The position numbers were made by a program, and so were the translations under genes. From Actinopolyspora xinjiangensis (lineage in GTDB: Bacteria; Actinomycetota; Actinomycetes; Mycobacteriales; Pseudonocardiaceae): 64,000 nt of DNA. Below, one piece after another: positions 17,411-26,100 of this stretch. Position 1 is the first letter of the stretch, and every line of letters starts with the position of its first letter. The notes beneath the pieces were generated by a model. That model was not told the DNA's origin, did no database searches, and saw nothing but the letters and a program-made list of their open reading frames with translations. Where the stretch lies: contig NZ_FNJR01000008.1 in the NCBI RefSeq assembly GCF_900104475.1, positions 124,001 through 188,000 of the forward strand, given 5' to 3'.

Positions 17411-17976
17411 CGGGGTGTCACCTCCGCCGCCTTCATCGCTGCTTTCGCGCGCTTGGCCGCAGACCGGCGACCGTACAACCGGGCGCACATGCTGGTGAGC
17501 ACCTCGGTCACGTCGCGCACCAGGTCGTCTTCCACGTCGGCGTCGTTGAGCACGACGATCCGGCGGGACTGGGCGGACAACGCGGCTTCGAGGTGTTCCA
17601 CCCCGAACCTGGCCAGCCGTTCACGGTGCTCCACCACGATCGTGGTCGCAGTCGGGTCGGCCAGCAGCTTCGCCAGCTTGTTCCGGTTGCCGTTCAATCC
17701 GGACCCGATCTCGGTGATGGTCGAATCGAGCGCAATCCCACGTCGGGCGCACTCCTGAGCAACCCGACCAACTTGCCGGTCAAGATCGTCATGCTGGTCC
17801 GCGCTGGACACCCGGCAGTACGCCACGGTTCGCCCATCCTCAGTGGTGGGAGGTTCGACCAGGATCGTGCCGGTGTCGAGTTGACGTGCGGGCACAGGCA
17901 GGGTTCCCGCACGGAACCAGTTCCATGCGGTTCGGTACGTGACGCCCTGCCCGCGCGCCCACTCACTCAACTTCAT
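17407..17976 (-). CDS. tnpA: IS607-family serine-recombinase transposase
   Basis: A 189-residue transposase with the IS607 arrangement: an N-terminal MerR-like helix-turn-helix (MKLSEWARGQGVTYRTAWNW) before the catalytic serine-recombinase domain, the reverse of ordinary resolvases. The nucleophile serine lies in VAYCRVSSADQ, and the family arginines follow in VEHRERLARFG. It should mobilise the element through a double-strand-break strand exchange with little target specificity. I take ATG 17976 as start because it gives the canonical MKLSEWA; in-frame ATGs at 17985 and 18003 exist, and the last overlaps the terminal inverted repeat. It overlaps tnpB by 4 bp. Confidence 0.9.
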   Translation of the reverse strand: MKLSEWARGQGVTYRTAWNWFRAGTLPVPARQLDTGTILVEPPTTEDGRTVAYCRVSSADQHDDLDRQVGRVAQECARRGIALDSTITEIGSGLNGNRNKLAKLLADPTATTIVVEHRERLARFGVEHLEAALSAQSRRIVVLNDADVEDDLVRDVTEVLTSMCARLYGRRSAAKRAKAAMKAAEVTPR

Positions 17977-17997
17977 GCTTGACATTTCAACACGAAA

Positions 17998-18006
17998 TTC
18001 CATATT
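17998..18006. repeat. Terminal inverted copy, left end of the IS607-type element
   Basis: TTCCATATT, matching in inverted orientation the copy at 16035-16043. It lies in an AT-rich stretch between tnpA and the glutaredoxin-like gene. Confidence 0.55.
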
Positions 18007-18013
18007 TTTCTAT

Positions 18014-18409
18014 TCACGATGGAACAGCACGCAACCCCATCGCACGCAGCGCGCCGTCCACGAGCCCGGGCTCGCTGTCCGGCAACGCACCGGGCGCGTG
18101 TTCGGCGGCCGCCGCGCGTACCGCCTCCGCCGAGGGGTTGACCGCCGACCACGACCAGGGGCCGATCACCACGGTGGGCACCGTCTCGTTGCCGTCGGCC
18201 AGTTCCCGGACCGTGGCGGCGGCCCGCTCGTCCTGCCAGATGTCGCTCTCCTCGAAACGCACCCCGTGCCTGCGCAGTCCGGCACGCAGCGAGACGCAGA
18301 ACGGGCATCCCGGACGGGTGTAGACGAGCACGCTCCCCTCCGCACCCGGCACGTGGTCCGATCCGGCCGTTTCCCCCGCCCGGGGGGCCTCATCGTCCTG
18401 TCGAGACAT
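18014..18409 (-). CDS. Glutaredoxin/mycoredoxin-like thiol-disulfide protein
   Basis: A 131-residue protein with one thioredoxin-fold domain: LVYTRPGCPFC supplies a CxxC redox motif (CPFC), and TVPTVVIG supplies the cis-proline loop. It resembles actinobacterial glutaredoxin-like and mycoredoxin proteins that reduce mixed disulfides with mycothiol; the physiological partner is not shown. The first 25 residues are polar and probably disordered, and the C-terminal 45 residues continue past the fold core. Two adjacent ATGs follow GGAGGTGGCG; I use 18409, with 8-nt spacing. An IS607-type element sits immediately after its stop codon. Confidence 0.8.
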   Translation of the reverse strand: MSRQDDEAPRAGETAGSDHVPGAEGSVLVYTRPGCPFCVSLRAGLRRHGVRFEESDIWQDERAAATVRELADGNETVPTVVIGPWSWSAVNPSAEAVRAAAAEHAPGALPDSEPGLVDGALRAMGLRAVPS

Positions 18410-18624
18410 CATCGCCACCTCCATCGCACTCGCCGTCGCCCCCGGCGCGGTTCGGCGGCTGTCCCCGCTCCCACCACGGCCGCGGACGACGCGACATCCG
18501 TTCCCGGCCCGCCCCGCTCGTCGAAGTCGCCGGTGCGACCCCATTCCCCGGCACCGCCCTCCCCGGGACTCACCACGGCGCATCCGGCTCAGGGTACTCA
18601 CACCGGTCAACGCACCGATTCCAG

Positions 18625-18774
18625 CTACTCCCGGAACCGACCGACGAGGAACAGGCCGTAGTCGATGGCCGGTTCGGGCTCGAGCTGGCTCGCCACGTTG
18701 ACCGCGAACGTGTCGAACCGGGCAAACAGCGCGATCAGGTGCGACAGGCCCAACGAGCGAGCACCGCCGCATCC
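18625..18774 (-). pseudogene. MMPL (RND-type) transporter relic
   Basis: Read on the minus strand from 18774, this frame gives LFARFDTFAVNVAS and then AIDYGLFLVGRFRE, the signature fourth-to-fifth helix region of MMPL-family lipid exporters, followed by TAG where the family has a second Glu (FREE) and then LESVR. Only about 45 residues are recognisable, and nothing MMPL-like is visible upstream or downstream. The rest has been deleted or has decayed. A TetR-family gene next door is the usual companion of such exporters. Confidence 0.6.
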
Positions 18775-18951
18775 CGACCAGCAGGCGGTCCGCGCCGGCA
18801 TGCGAGAGCTCTCCAGGAGGAGAACAACACGGACCTCCGACCGTGCGGTCCGGGCCGTACAGTGGCGACGACCCGGCGACTCCCGAGTTAACGAGGTTTA
18901 CTGAATCCCCCTGTGGCGACGGACCCCGAAAAGCACCCCATGGAGTGACCC

Positions 18952-19710
18952 ATGAACGAAGTCACTCGACGTGAACAGCTGCGCGCGGCCACGGAACTCG
19001 ACATCCGCAGGCACGCCCGCGAACTGCTGGTCCGCGAGGGACAGGAAGCGGTGACGCTGCGCGCGATCGCACGCGAGCTCGGAATCACCGCACCGGCGCT
19101 GTACCGCTACTACGACTCCCGCGAGGACCTGCTGGCCCGGCTCGCCGAGGACATCTGCGGCGATCTGTCCACGGAGTTGAACGAGACGATGCGCGATGTC
19201 GACGACGAGCACCTGAGCAAGGTGTTCGCGGTCTGCCGTGGTTTCCGGCGCTGGGCGCTGGCCCACCCACGGGAGTTCGCGCTGGTGTTCGCCACCCCGG
19301 CGAACACCGGAGGCGGGAGGCCGGGCGCCGAGCAGCGGGACTCACCGCACGACCCGGCCGAGTCCACCACGCGCGGCGACGAGCTGGGGAGCGTGTTCCT
19401 GAGCGTGGTCGGACCGCTCATGGCGGAGGGCGTGACCAACTCACCACCCCCTTCGGTCCCCGACGAACTACGCGAGGGACTCGCGGACAGCCAGCGCGAC
19501 CTGGCCACCGCCTTCAACACGCACGGCATCGAGATGCCCCCCGAAGCGGTCAGCGCCGAGGCCGTCTACATGCTGCTGCGCTGGTGGGCCAGGCTCTACG
19601 GCCAGGTGGCTCTGGAGGTGTTCGAGAAGTTCCCCTTCGACGTCAGCCATGCCGACCGGTTGTTCGAGTCCGTGTTGGAGGAGCTCGGCCGGGAGTCCGG
19701 GCTCCGCTGA
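18952..19710 (+). CDS. TetR/AcrR-family transcriptional regulator (WHG-type C domain)
   Basis: A 252-residue repressor-type protein. The N-terminal helix-turn-helix reads VTLRAIARELGITAPALYRYYDSREDLLARL, summarised here by its recognition helix APALYRYYDSRE. The C-terminal domain, with FRRWALAHPREFALVFATP and later LRWWARLYGQVALEVF, matches the WHG subfamily. Ligand and targets are unknown. GGAGTGACCC precedes the ATG. A decayed MMPL fragment upstream on the other strand suggests it once controlled a divergent exporter. The acyl-CoA oxidase gene converges from the other side. Confidence 0.88.
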   Translation: MNEVTRREQLRAATELDIRRHARELLVREGQEAVTLRAIARELGITAPALYRYYDSREDLLARLAEDICGDLSTELNETMRDVDDEHLSKVFAVCRGFRRWALAHPREFALVFATPANTGGGRPGAEQRDSPHDPAESTTRGDELGSVFLSVVGPLMAEGVTNSPPPSVPDELREGLADSQRDLATAFNTHGIEMPPEAVSAEAVYMLLRWWARLYGQVALEVFEKFPFDVSHADRLFESVLEELGRESGLR

Positions 19711-19836
19711 CAAATTCCCGCCCGCGGTTTCGGGGCTGTCCCGTGCCAGTCGCGGAGCGGGACGTCCGCCCTCGGTCGCCGGCCGGTCGCCCCGCTCCTC
19801 AGCCCCTTCACGCCGACGCCCCGCCCGGTGCGGCGA

Positions 19837-19856
19837 GGCCCGGAAGTGCCCGGGCC
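19837..19856. terminator. Short terminator between convergent genes
   Basis: GGCCCGG (19837-19843) and CCGGGCC (19850-19856) form a 7-bp stem just below the acyl-CoA oxidase stop codon, between convergent genes. Confidence 0.45.
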
Positions 19857-19858
19857 GC

Positions 19859-21823
19859 TCAGCGCGTTCCGGGCTGCTCACCGGTGGCTATCGGCGCGCT
19901 CAGCCACTGGCGGGGCGTGCCGAACGCGGCGACCAGTTCGACAGCGTGCGGCCGCAAGCCCCGGCACAACGCGTTGACGGCCTCGGTGACGGACTTGGAA
20001 CGGCGCGCGCTGATCCGCTCGTGCTCCAGGAACCAGCCGCGATCGGCCTCGATGTTGGACAGCACGTACAGATCGCACAACCGTTCCAGCAGCACCGCCC
20101 CGGCGGAATCGGCGCAGCGCTCGATCCCGGCCACGAACGCCTCCAGCACGACGCGGTCGATGTGCACCCGCGCGGCGCGCAGCACGTGGTCCTGCGCGTC
20201 GTTGAACACCTCGAACGGATCGGCGTCCCCGGAACCGGCGCGCCGCAGTCTGCGGGCCACCCCGTCCAGCACGTGCCGTTCACGGTCCTCGAACATTCGC
20301 AGTTGCCACCCCCGGTCGAACAGCGCGTCCTCGTCGTCCCGGACGGGGGAGGCGTCCACCAGGCGCTGGATCAGCGAGCGGGCGGCGGTCCGCTCGATCA
20401 CGGTCCCCACGAACTGATCGGCGACGTAACGCGCCATGCCCAGCGTGCCGAGCTCGTCGAAGCTCTCGCGGTAACCGGTCAGCAGCCCCTTGGCCACGAG
20501 CTGCAGCAACACCGTGTTGTCGCCCTCGAAGGTGGTGAACACGTCGGTGTCGGCCTTCAATCCGGCGAGCTGGTTCTCGGCCAGATAGCCGGAGCCGCCG
20601 CAGGCCTCGCGGCAGTCCTGGATGGTTCGAGTGGCGTGCCAGGTGGTCACCGCCTTGAGCCCGGCGGCGCGGGACTCCAGCTCGCGCTGGGCGCGGCCCT
20701 CGGGATCGTCGGCGGTCGAAGCTCGATGCAGGTCGTGCAGCGTGGTGACCAGCTCCTCCTGCGCGAAGTGCAGCGCGAAGGAGGTGGCCAGCGCGGGCAG
20801 CAGTTTTCGCTGGTGCGCCAGGTAGTCCAGCACCGGTTTCTCGGCTCCGGTCCGGGGATTGGTGAACTGACGCCGGGTGTCGCCGTAACGCAGCGCGATC
20901 TCCAGCGAGAGCTTGGTCGCCGCCCCCGCAGTGCCCGCCACCGAGACCCGGCCGGTGATCAGGGTGCCGAGCATGGTGAAGAAGCGCTTGTTGACTCCTT
21001 CTATCGGGCTGCTGTAGCTGCCGTCCTCGGCGACGTCGCCGTAGCGGTTCAACAGCGCTTGCCGTGGAACCCTCACCCGGTCGAAGGCGATCCTGCCGTT
21101 GTCCACCCCGTTGAGTCCGGCCTTGCGGCCGCAGTCGGACAATCGCACACCCGGCATCGGGTTCCCGTCGCCGTCGCGGATGGGCACGAGCAGGGCGTGC
21201 ACCCCGTGGTTCTCCGTGCCGCCGTCGGAGGTGGGGGTGTGCAGCTGCGCGAAGACAACCGCGGTGCGCCCGTCGCGGGCGGCGTTGCCGATGTAGTCCT
21301 TGCGGGCGGACTCGTCCGGGGTGTGCACCACGAACTCGGCCGTTTCCGGCTCGTAGACGGCCGTGGTGCCGAGGTGCTGCACGTCCGAGCCGTGCCCGGT
21401 CTCGGTCATCGCGAAACAGCCGGGCTCCGACAAGTCCATTACGGCCCGAAGGTGCTCCCGGTGGTGACGTTCGGTGCCGAGCGCGGTGACCGCCCCACCG
21501 AACAGTCCCCATTGGACTCCCGATTTGACCATCAGCGAGAGATTGCCCGCCAGCATCTCCATGGCTACCACCGAACCGCCACGATCACCGGAACCGCCGT
21601 ACTCGACGGGAAAACCGATGCGGACGATCTCGCTGCCGGCCAACCGCCGCAGCTGTTCGAAGGTGTGCGCCCGGTGCGACTCGGTGTCCAGACCGTCACC
21701 GGTGGGCAGGGGCTCGGCCTCCAAGAAGCCGCGGACCCGCTCACGGATCTCGCCCCAGCGACCGTCCAGTGACTCGCGCAGCTTCGCGGGATCGAACTCC
21801 GCGGGGATGCTCGGGGTCCGCAT
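19859..21823 (-). CDS. Acyl-CoA oxidase (ACOX-type flavoenzyme)
   Basis: A 654-residue enzyme of the acyl-CoA oxidase family, which introduces the trans-2 double bond in acyl-CoA and passes electrons to O2, giving H2O2. The acyl-CoA dehydrogenase-like core has CFAMTETGHGSDVQ (flavin and substrate binding) and KAGLNGVDNGRIAFDRV. The C-terminal oxidase part has CREACGGSGYL and TFEGDNTVLLQLVAKGLL, which carries the catalytic glutamate region. The length (about 650) separates it from ordinary dehydrogenases (about 380). ATG 21823 follows GGAGGACGT; the longer open frame upstream is not supported. It is single-gene, so the pathway context is unknown. Confidence 0.92.
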   Translation of the reverse strand: MRTPSIPAEFDPAKLRESLDGRWGEIRERVRGFLEAEPLPTGDGLDTESHRAHTFEQLRRLAGSEIVRIGFPVEYGGSGDRGGSVVAMEMLAGNLSLMVKSGVQWGLFGGAVTALGTERHHREHLRAVMDLSEPGCFAMTETGHGSDVQHLGTTAVYEPETAEFVVHTPDESARKDYIGNAARDGRTAVVFAQLHTPTSDGGTENHGVHALLVPIRDGDGNPMPGVRLSDCGRKAGLNGVDNGRIAFDRVRVPRQALLNRYGDVAEDGSYSSPIEGVNKRFFTMLGTLITGRVSVAGTAGAATKLSLEIALRYGDTRRQFTNPRTGAEKPVLDYLAHQRKLLPALATSFALHFAQEELVTTLHDLHRASTADDPEGRAQRELESRAAGLKAVTTWHATRTIQDCREACGGSGYLAENQLAGLKADTDVFTTFEGDNTVLLQLVAKGLLTGYRESFDELGTLGMARYVADQFVGTVIERTAARSLIQRLVDASPVRDDEDALFDRGWQLRMFEDRERHVLDGVARRLRRAGSGDADPFEVFNDAQDHVLRAARVHIDRVVLEAFVAGIERCADSAGAVLLERLCDLYVLSNIEADRGWFLEHERISARRSKSVTEAVNALCRGLRPHAVELVAAFGTPRQWLSAPIATGEQPGTR

Positions 21824-22166
21824 ACGTCCTCCAGCTCGTCCGGCTACCGCCCTCCGGGTTCCCCGTGGCGGGAGTGCCGAACCAGTCTGGCGCTTCCGGA
21901 GGCGCTGAGCGCGGCGACCCCGAGCTCCCGCCACCCGGCGGTCCCCGTGTCGCCGCCGACGAGCGTTCCGGGCCGCCCGCCGTTCGAGCCCGGTTCCCCG
22001 GCTCGGGCGCGGCGCGTCGAGGTTCCGGGGCCGCCCGAGGCAGCGGCCCAACGGCACACGACGCCCGGTCCGCAGCGGCAGCGGCAACGGCGGAGGTGAG
22101 GCTCGCTCGGCGATTTCCGGTCGTTTGTCGATCCCCCGGATCGGTTGATCAGGACCGTTGAGCGGC
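21824..22166. other. Intergenic region without a recognised gene
   Basis: About 340 bp of very GC-rich DNA between the acyl-CoA oxidase start and the terminator of the RTX-repeat gene. It should hold the oxidase promoter. I see no conserved frame, repeat or RNA. Confidence 0.35.
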
Positions 22167-22201
22167 GAGCGCGGGCCGGGGCGTCGCCTCGGCCCGCGCT
22201 C
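22167..22201 (-). terminator. Terminator of the RTX-repeat gene
   Basis: GAGCGCGGGCCG (22167-22178) pairs perfectly with CGGCCCGCGCTC (22190-22201), a 12-bp stem with an 11-nt loop, 25 bp beyond the stop codon. Confidence 0.75.
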
Positions 22202-22226
22202 CTGGACGACACGACGAACTCAGGCG

Positions 22227-22724
22227 TCAGCCCCTGCCGTAGTAGGGGATCTCGCAGTTGACGACCTCGTCGTCGAGGTCGGCGTTGTACCGGTCGACAC
22301 CGGGGCCGCAGTCGATGACGTCGGCCTCGTCGTCGGAGCCGAGCTCGTCGGACATCACGATGTCGTCGCCGGGACCGGCGTAGAGGTAGTCCTCACCAGG
22401 TCCACCGTGCAGGAAGTCGTCACCGTTGCCACCCCGGATGACGTCATTGCCGGAGTTGCCGAAGAGGCTGTCGTGGGCGGCCTTGCCGAAGATGACGTCG
22501 AAACCGCCACGCCCCTTGATCACGTCCTCACCAGACGTGCCGTGCAGCCCGTCCGGACCGGCGGTTCCCTCCACGTGGTTCTGCTCGTCCGCAGCCGTCG
22601 AGAGGGTAGGCTGGTCCTGGGCAGGCGCGGCCGCGGCCAACGGCGCGCCGACCACCAGAGCAGCCGCGGCGATTCCGGTGCCAACCAGTCCGGTCAGGCC
22701 GGTTCTCGTGCGAGTGGTGCGCAA
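22227..22724 (-). CDS. Small secreted RTX-repeat calcium-binding protein
   Basis: A 165-residue exported protein. The N terminus has a clear Sec signal peptide (GLVGTGIAAAALVVG, cut near AAAA-PAQDQ). The mature chain is about eight tandem RTX nonapeptides of the GGxGxDxux type: GTAGPDGLH, GTSGEDVIK, GRGGFDVIF, GKAAHDSLF, GNSGNDVIR, GGNGDDFLH, GGPGEDYLY, AGPGDDIVM. Such repeats fold into a Ca2+-filled parallel beta roll. Two cysteines near the C terminus (IDCGPG and VNCEIP) may form a disulfide cap. The start is TTG 22724, chosen because AAAGGAGCG lies at ideal spacing and because it opens the signal peptide; no nearby ATG or GTG fits. There is no catalytic domain, so it is probably structural or adhesive. 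Confidence 0.85.
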   Translation of the reverse strand: MRTTRTRTGLTGLVGTGIAAAALVVGAPLAAAAPAQDQPTLSTAADEQNHVEGTAGPDGLHGTSGEDVIKGRGGFDVIFGKAAHDSLFGNSGNDVIRGGNGDDFLHGGPGEDYLYAGPGDDIVMSDELGSDDEADVIDCGPGVDRYNADLDDEVVNCEIPYYGRG

Positions 22725-22743
22725 AGCGGTTCGCTCCTTTCGG

Positions 22744-22786
22744 CCGTGCGATCGGCTCTCCGCTAGCCCCGGGACCGATCGCACGG
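22744..22786 (-). promoter_or_regulatory. Long hairpin in the RTX gene leader
   Basis: Perfect 12-bp arms, CCGTGCGATCGG (22744-22755) and CCGATCGCACGG (22775-22786), with a 19-nt loop, end a few bases before the Shine-Dalgarno of the TTG-started RTX gene. It could be an RNA switch, an mRNA-stabilising stem or a protein-binding palindrome. The rest of the 390-bp region up to the helicase gene shows no other clear element. Confidence 0.5.
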
Positions 22787-23111
22787 TTCGTCGCTTTCCG
22801 TATTTCACCCCCGGTGACGCACAAGATCCGGAGCGGGTTGAGTCGAGATCGAAAAAAGTTCGCGAACCGGCGCGCTCGACCTCCACCACCCCGCACGAGT
22901 GACACACGAGCGACACCGGCCGTAACCACATCCCCCTCGATCGGGCAGGCAACGGTTCAACGACGATTCCTCGAACGCGGCCCCGATGTCGGACCACCGT
23001 GATAGGAACCCCGCGGAAGGTAATGGCCTCACTACGCTGGGGTCTCGCCTCGTCCGGACACATCTCTCGGGACGACGGCGACGGGGTCGTTTCGGAACAG
23101 GACTGACAGGC

Positions 23112-26100
23112 ATGGACGTCTTCGGGGTTCGTGAGAAACTCATCCAGGACTACCGCCAGTACACATCGAGTTTCGTGAACCCGCGGGACCGGCGACTCAA
23201 CGAGCACGTCACGCGCCGCATGGACTCGGGGGAGCAGTGGCCCGACCCGTGGCTGTCGTTGAACCCGAACTTCGCGCACGGTGGTTCGATCTCCGATCTG
23301 GTGCGCGACGGCACGCTGCATCCGGAGTGCGCGAACATCTTCCGGATCAAGAACTCCGTCGACGATCCGGGCGAGCGGGAGCTGCGGCTGCACCAGCACC
23401 AGCTGGACGCCATCCGAACCGCGGCCGAGGGGGACAGTTACGTACTCACCACCGGAACCGGCTCCGGCAAGAGCCTCGGCTACATAATCCCGGTGGTCGA
23501 CCGGGTGCTGCGGATGCGCGACAACGAGGGCGCCAGGAGCGGCATCAAGGCGATCGTGGTCTACCCGATGAACGCGCTGGTCAACAGCCAGCGCGAGGAG
23601 CTGGCGAAGTTCCTCAAGCACGGCTACCCGGAGAACGGGGAGCCGGTCACTTTCGAGCAGTACACCGGTCAGAACTCCGACGAAGAGCGCCGCAGGGTCT
23701 TCGAGAACCCGCCGGACATTCTGCTCACCAACTACATGATGTTGGAGCTGCTGCTCACCCGCCCCAACGAGCGGAAGCATCTCACCCAGGCCGCGCGGGG
23801 GCTACGCTTCCTGGTGCTGGACGAGCTGCACACCTACCGGGGCAGGCAGGGCGCCGACGTCGCGTTGCTGACCCGCAGGCTGCGGGACTCCTGCTCGGCC
23901 GAGAACCTGCAGTGCGTGGGCACCTCGGCGACCATGTCCACCGAAGAGGACCACCAGCGGCAGCGCGCGGACGTGGCCGAGGTCGCTTCCCGGCTGTTCA
24001 GCACGGACATTTCTCCCGAACGGATCATCACCGAGACGCTGCGGCGCGCCACGCGCGAGACGAATCCGGAACGCTTGGAGCTGCGCGCGCGGGTGGCGAA
24101 CTCGTTACTCCCCGCGGCGAACTACGAGTCGGTGGTCAACGACCCGCTCGTGGGCTGGCTGGAGTCCTTCTTCGGCGTGGAAGAGGAGTGGGGCACGAAG
24201 CGCCTGACGCGCCGGGATCCGCGGACGGTCACCGAAGCCGTCTCCCGCCTGGCCAAGGACACCGGTCTCGACGAGGAAAGCTGCGGGCGGGCCATTCGGG
24301 ACACGCTGGAGCAGGTCACCCGAGTGCGTGATCCGGAAACCGGGCGTCCCGCCTTCGCCTTCCGGATCCACCAGTTCCTGTCCAAAGGCGACAACGTCTA
24401 CGTCAGCATCGAATCTCCCGAGCAGCGCTACATCACCAGCCGTTACCAGCAGGTGGTTCCGGAGGCTCCCGATAAGGCGCTGGTGTCGCTGGCGTTCTGC
24501 CGCGAGTGCGGCCAGGAATACCTGAGCGTCGCCAGGGAGAAGGACGACGACGGCACCGTCCGGTACCGGAGCAGGCAGCACAACGACGCAGGCGGCGGGG
24601 ACGCGGCCAGCGGCTACCTCTTCATCACCGATGATCCGGAACACACCTGGCCGGAGACCCGCGACCGGGTGCTCGCCGACAGCAGGGTGCCGGATTCCTG
24701 GCTGACCACCTCCGCGGACGGCGTCCCCACGCTGATCAGCAGCCGCGAGAAGTACCTGCCGCACAGCGTGCACGTGGATGTCGACGGCACCGAGACCACG
24801 CGGGACCAGGGGTTGCGCGCCGCCTACGTGCCCAGCCCGTTCCAGTTCTGCCTGCGCTGCAAGGTCACCTACGAGCAGACCCGCAACCAGGACTTCGCCA
24901 AGCTGGCCACGTTGAGCGCGGAGGGGCGCAGCTCGGCGATGTCGGTGGTCAGTTCCAGCGTGGTGCGCAGCCTGCGGCAGGTCGACGACCCCGAGTTCCG
25001 CGAAGAGTCGCGCAAGCTGCTGACCTTCGTGGACAATCGGCAGGACGCCAGCCTGCAGGCCGGCCACCTCAACGATTTCGCCCAGGTCACCCAGCTGCGT
25101 GCTGCGCTGTACCGCGCGCTGGTCGAGGCCGAGGACGGCGTGATCACCTACGACGAGGTCGCCCACCGGGTCAGCGAAACCCTGGGGGTGGAGCTGTCGG
25201 ACTTCGCCGAGGATCCGCAGGCCCCGCCCAAGCTGCGCCAGAAGGCCTGGGGCGCCCTGCGCGCGGTGCTCGAGTACCGGTTGTATCTGGATCTGGAGCG
25301 CGGCTGGCGGGTGACCATGCCGAATCTGGAGCAGACCGGGCTGCTGCGCGTCGACTACGACGGGGTGGACGAGCTGGCCGCGCAGGAGGAACGCTGGAGC
25401 GATTGCCATCCGGCGCTGCGGGAGGACACCCCGGAGCACCGCGCGTCGCTGTGCCGGATCCTGCTGGACGAGTTGCGTCGCGTGCTGGCGGTGGATGCTC
25501 CTCCGCTCACCGAGCAGGGCTTCGAGAAGATCAAACGGCTCAGCGACCAGAACCTGTCCGACCCGTGGGCGCTTTCCGAGAACGAGAACCCTCCGGTCGT
25601 CGGCACCGCCTACCCCGGTCCCAGCGCCCGGAGGAACAAGCGGGAGGAGCTGTACCTGTCCGGCCGCGGCGCGTTCGGCCGCTTCCTCCGCAGGGACAAT
25701 CAGTTCCCCGGGCTGGCGGAGCGGTTGGACGTGGACGGTGCGCAGCGGGTCATCGAGGACCTGCTGGAACAGCTGCACAACGCCGGTGTGCTCCTGCAGG
25801 CGGTCTCCCCGAAGGAGTCGGGGGTGCCGGGGTACCGGTTGAAGTCGGGCAGGATCCTCTGGCAGCTGGGCGACGGGCACAGCGGGGCGAGCGATCCGCT
25901 GCGCCGGAACACCCGGGACGGTCGGGGCCCGCGGGTCAACCCGTTCTTCCGGGATCTCTACAGCGGCGAGTCCGCCACCTTCGAGGGCCTGCGGGCCCGG
26001 GAGCACACCGCCCAGGTGCCCGCGGATCTCCGCGAGGAGCGCGAGAAGGAGTTCCGCAGCGGCAAGCTGCAGCTGCTGTACTGCTCGCCGACCATGGAGC

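Larger units (their letters stand above)
16031..18010 (-). mobile_element. IS607-family insertion sequence (tnpA-tnpB), apparently complete
   Basis: The element carries a serine-recombinase transposase and an RNA-guided nuclease TnpB with overlapping ATGA stop/start, the standard IS607 layout. Short inverted copies of TTCCATATT lie at both ends: AATATGGAA at 16035-16043, inside the last tnpB codons, and TTCCATATT at 17998-18006, over the first possible tnpA ATG. Both genes are intact with all catalytic residues, so it may still be active. The left end abuts the stop codon of the glutaredoxin-like gene (18014-18016). Exact ends are inferred. Confidence 0.8.

Noticed and set aside
22744-22880. 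A ydaO (c-di-AMP) riboswitch before the RTX gene
   Set aside because: The leader contains CACCGGGGGTGAA followed by a hairpin, which is suggestive, but the remaining conserved ydaO segments are not found.
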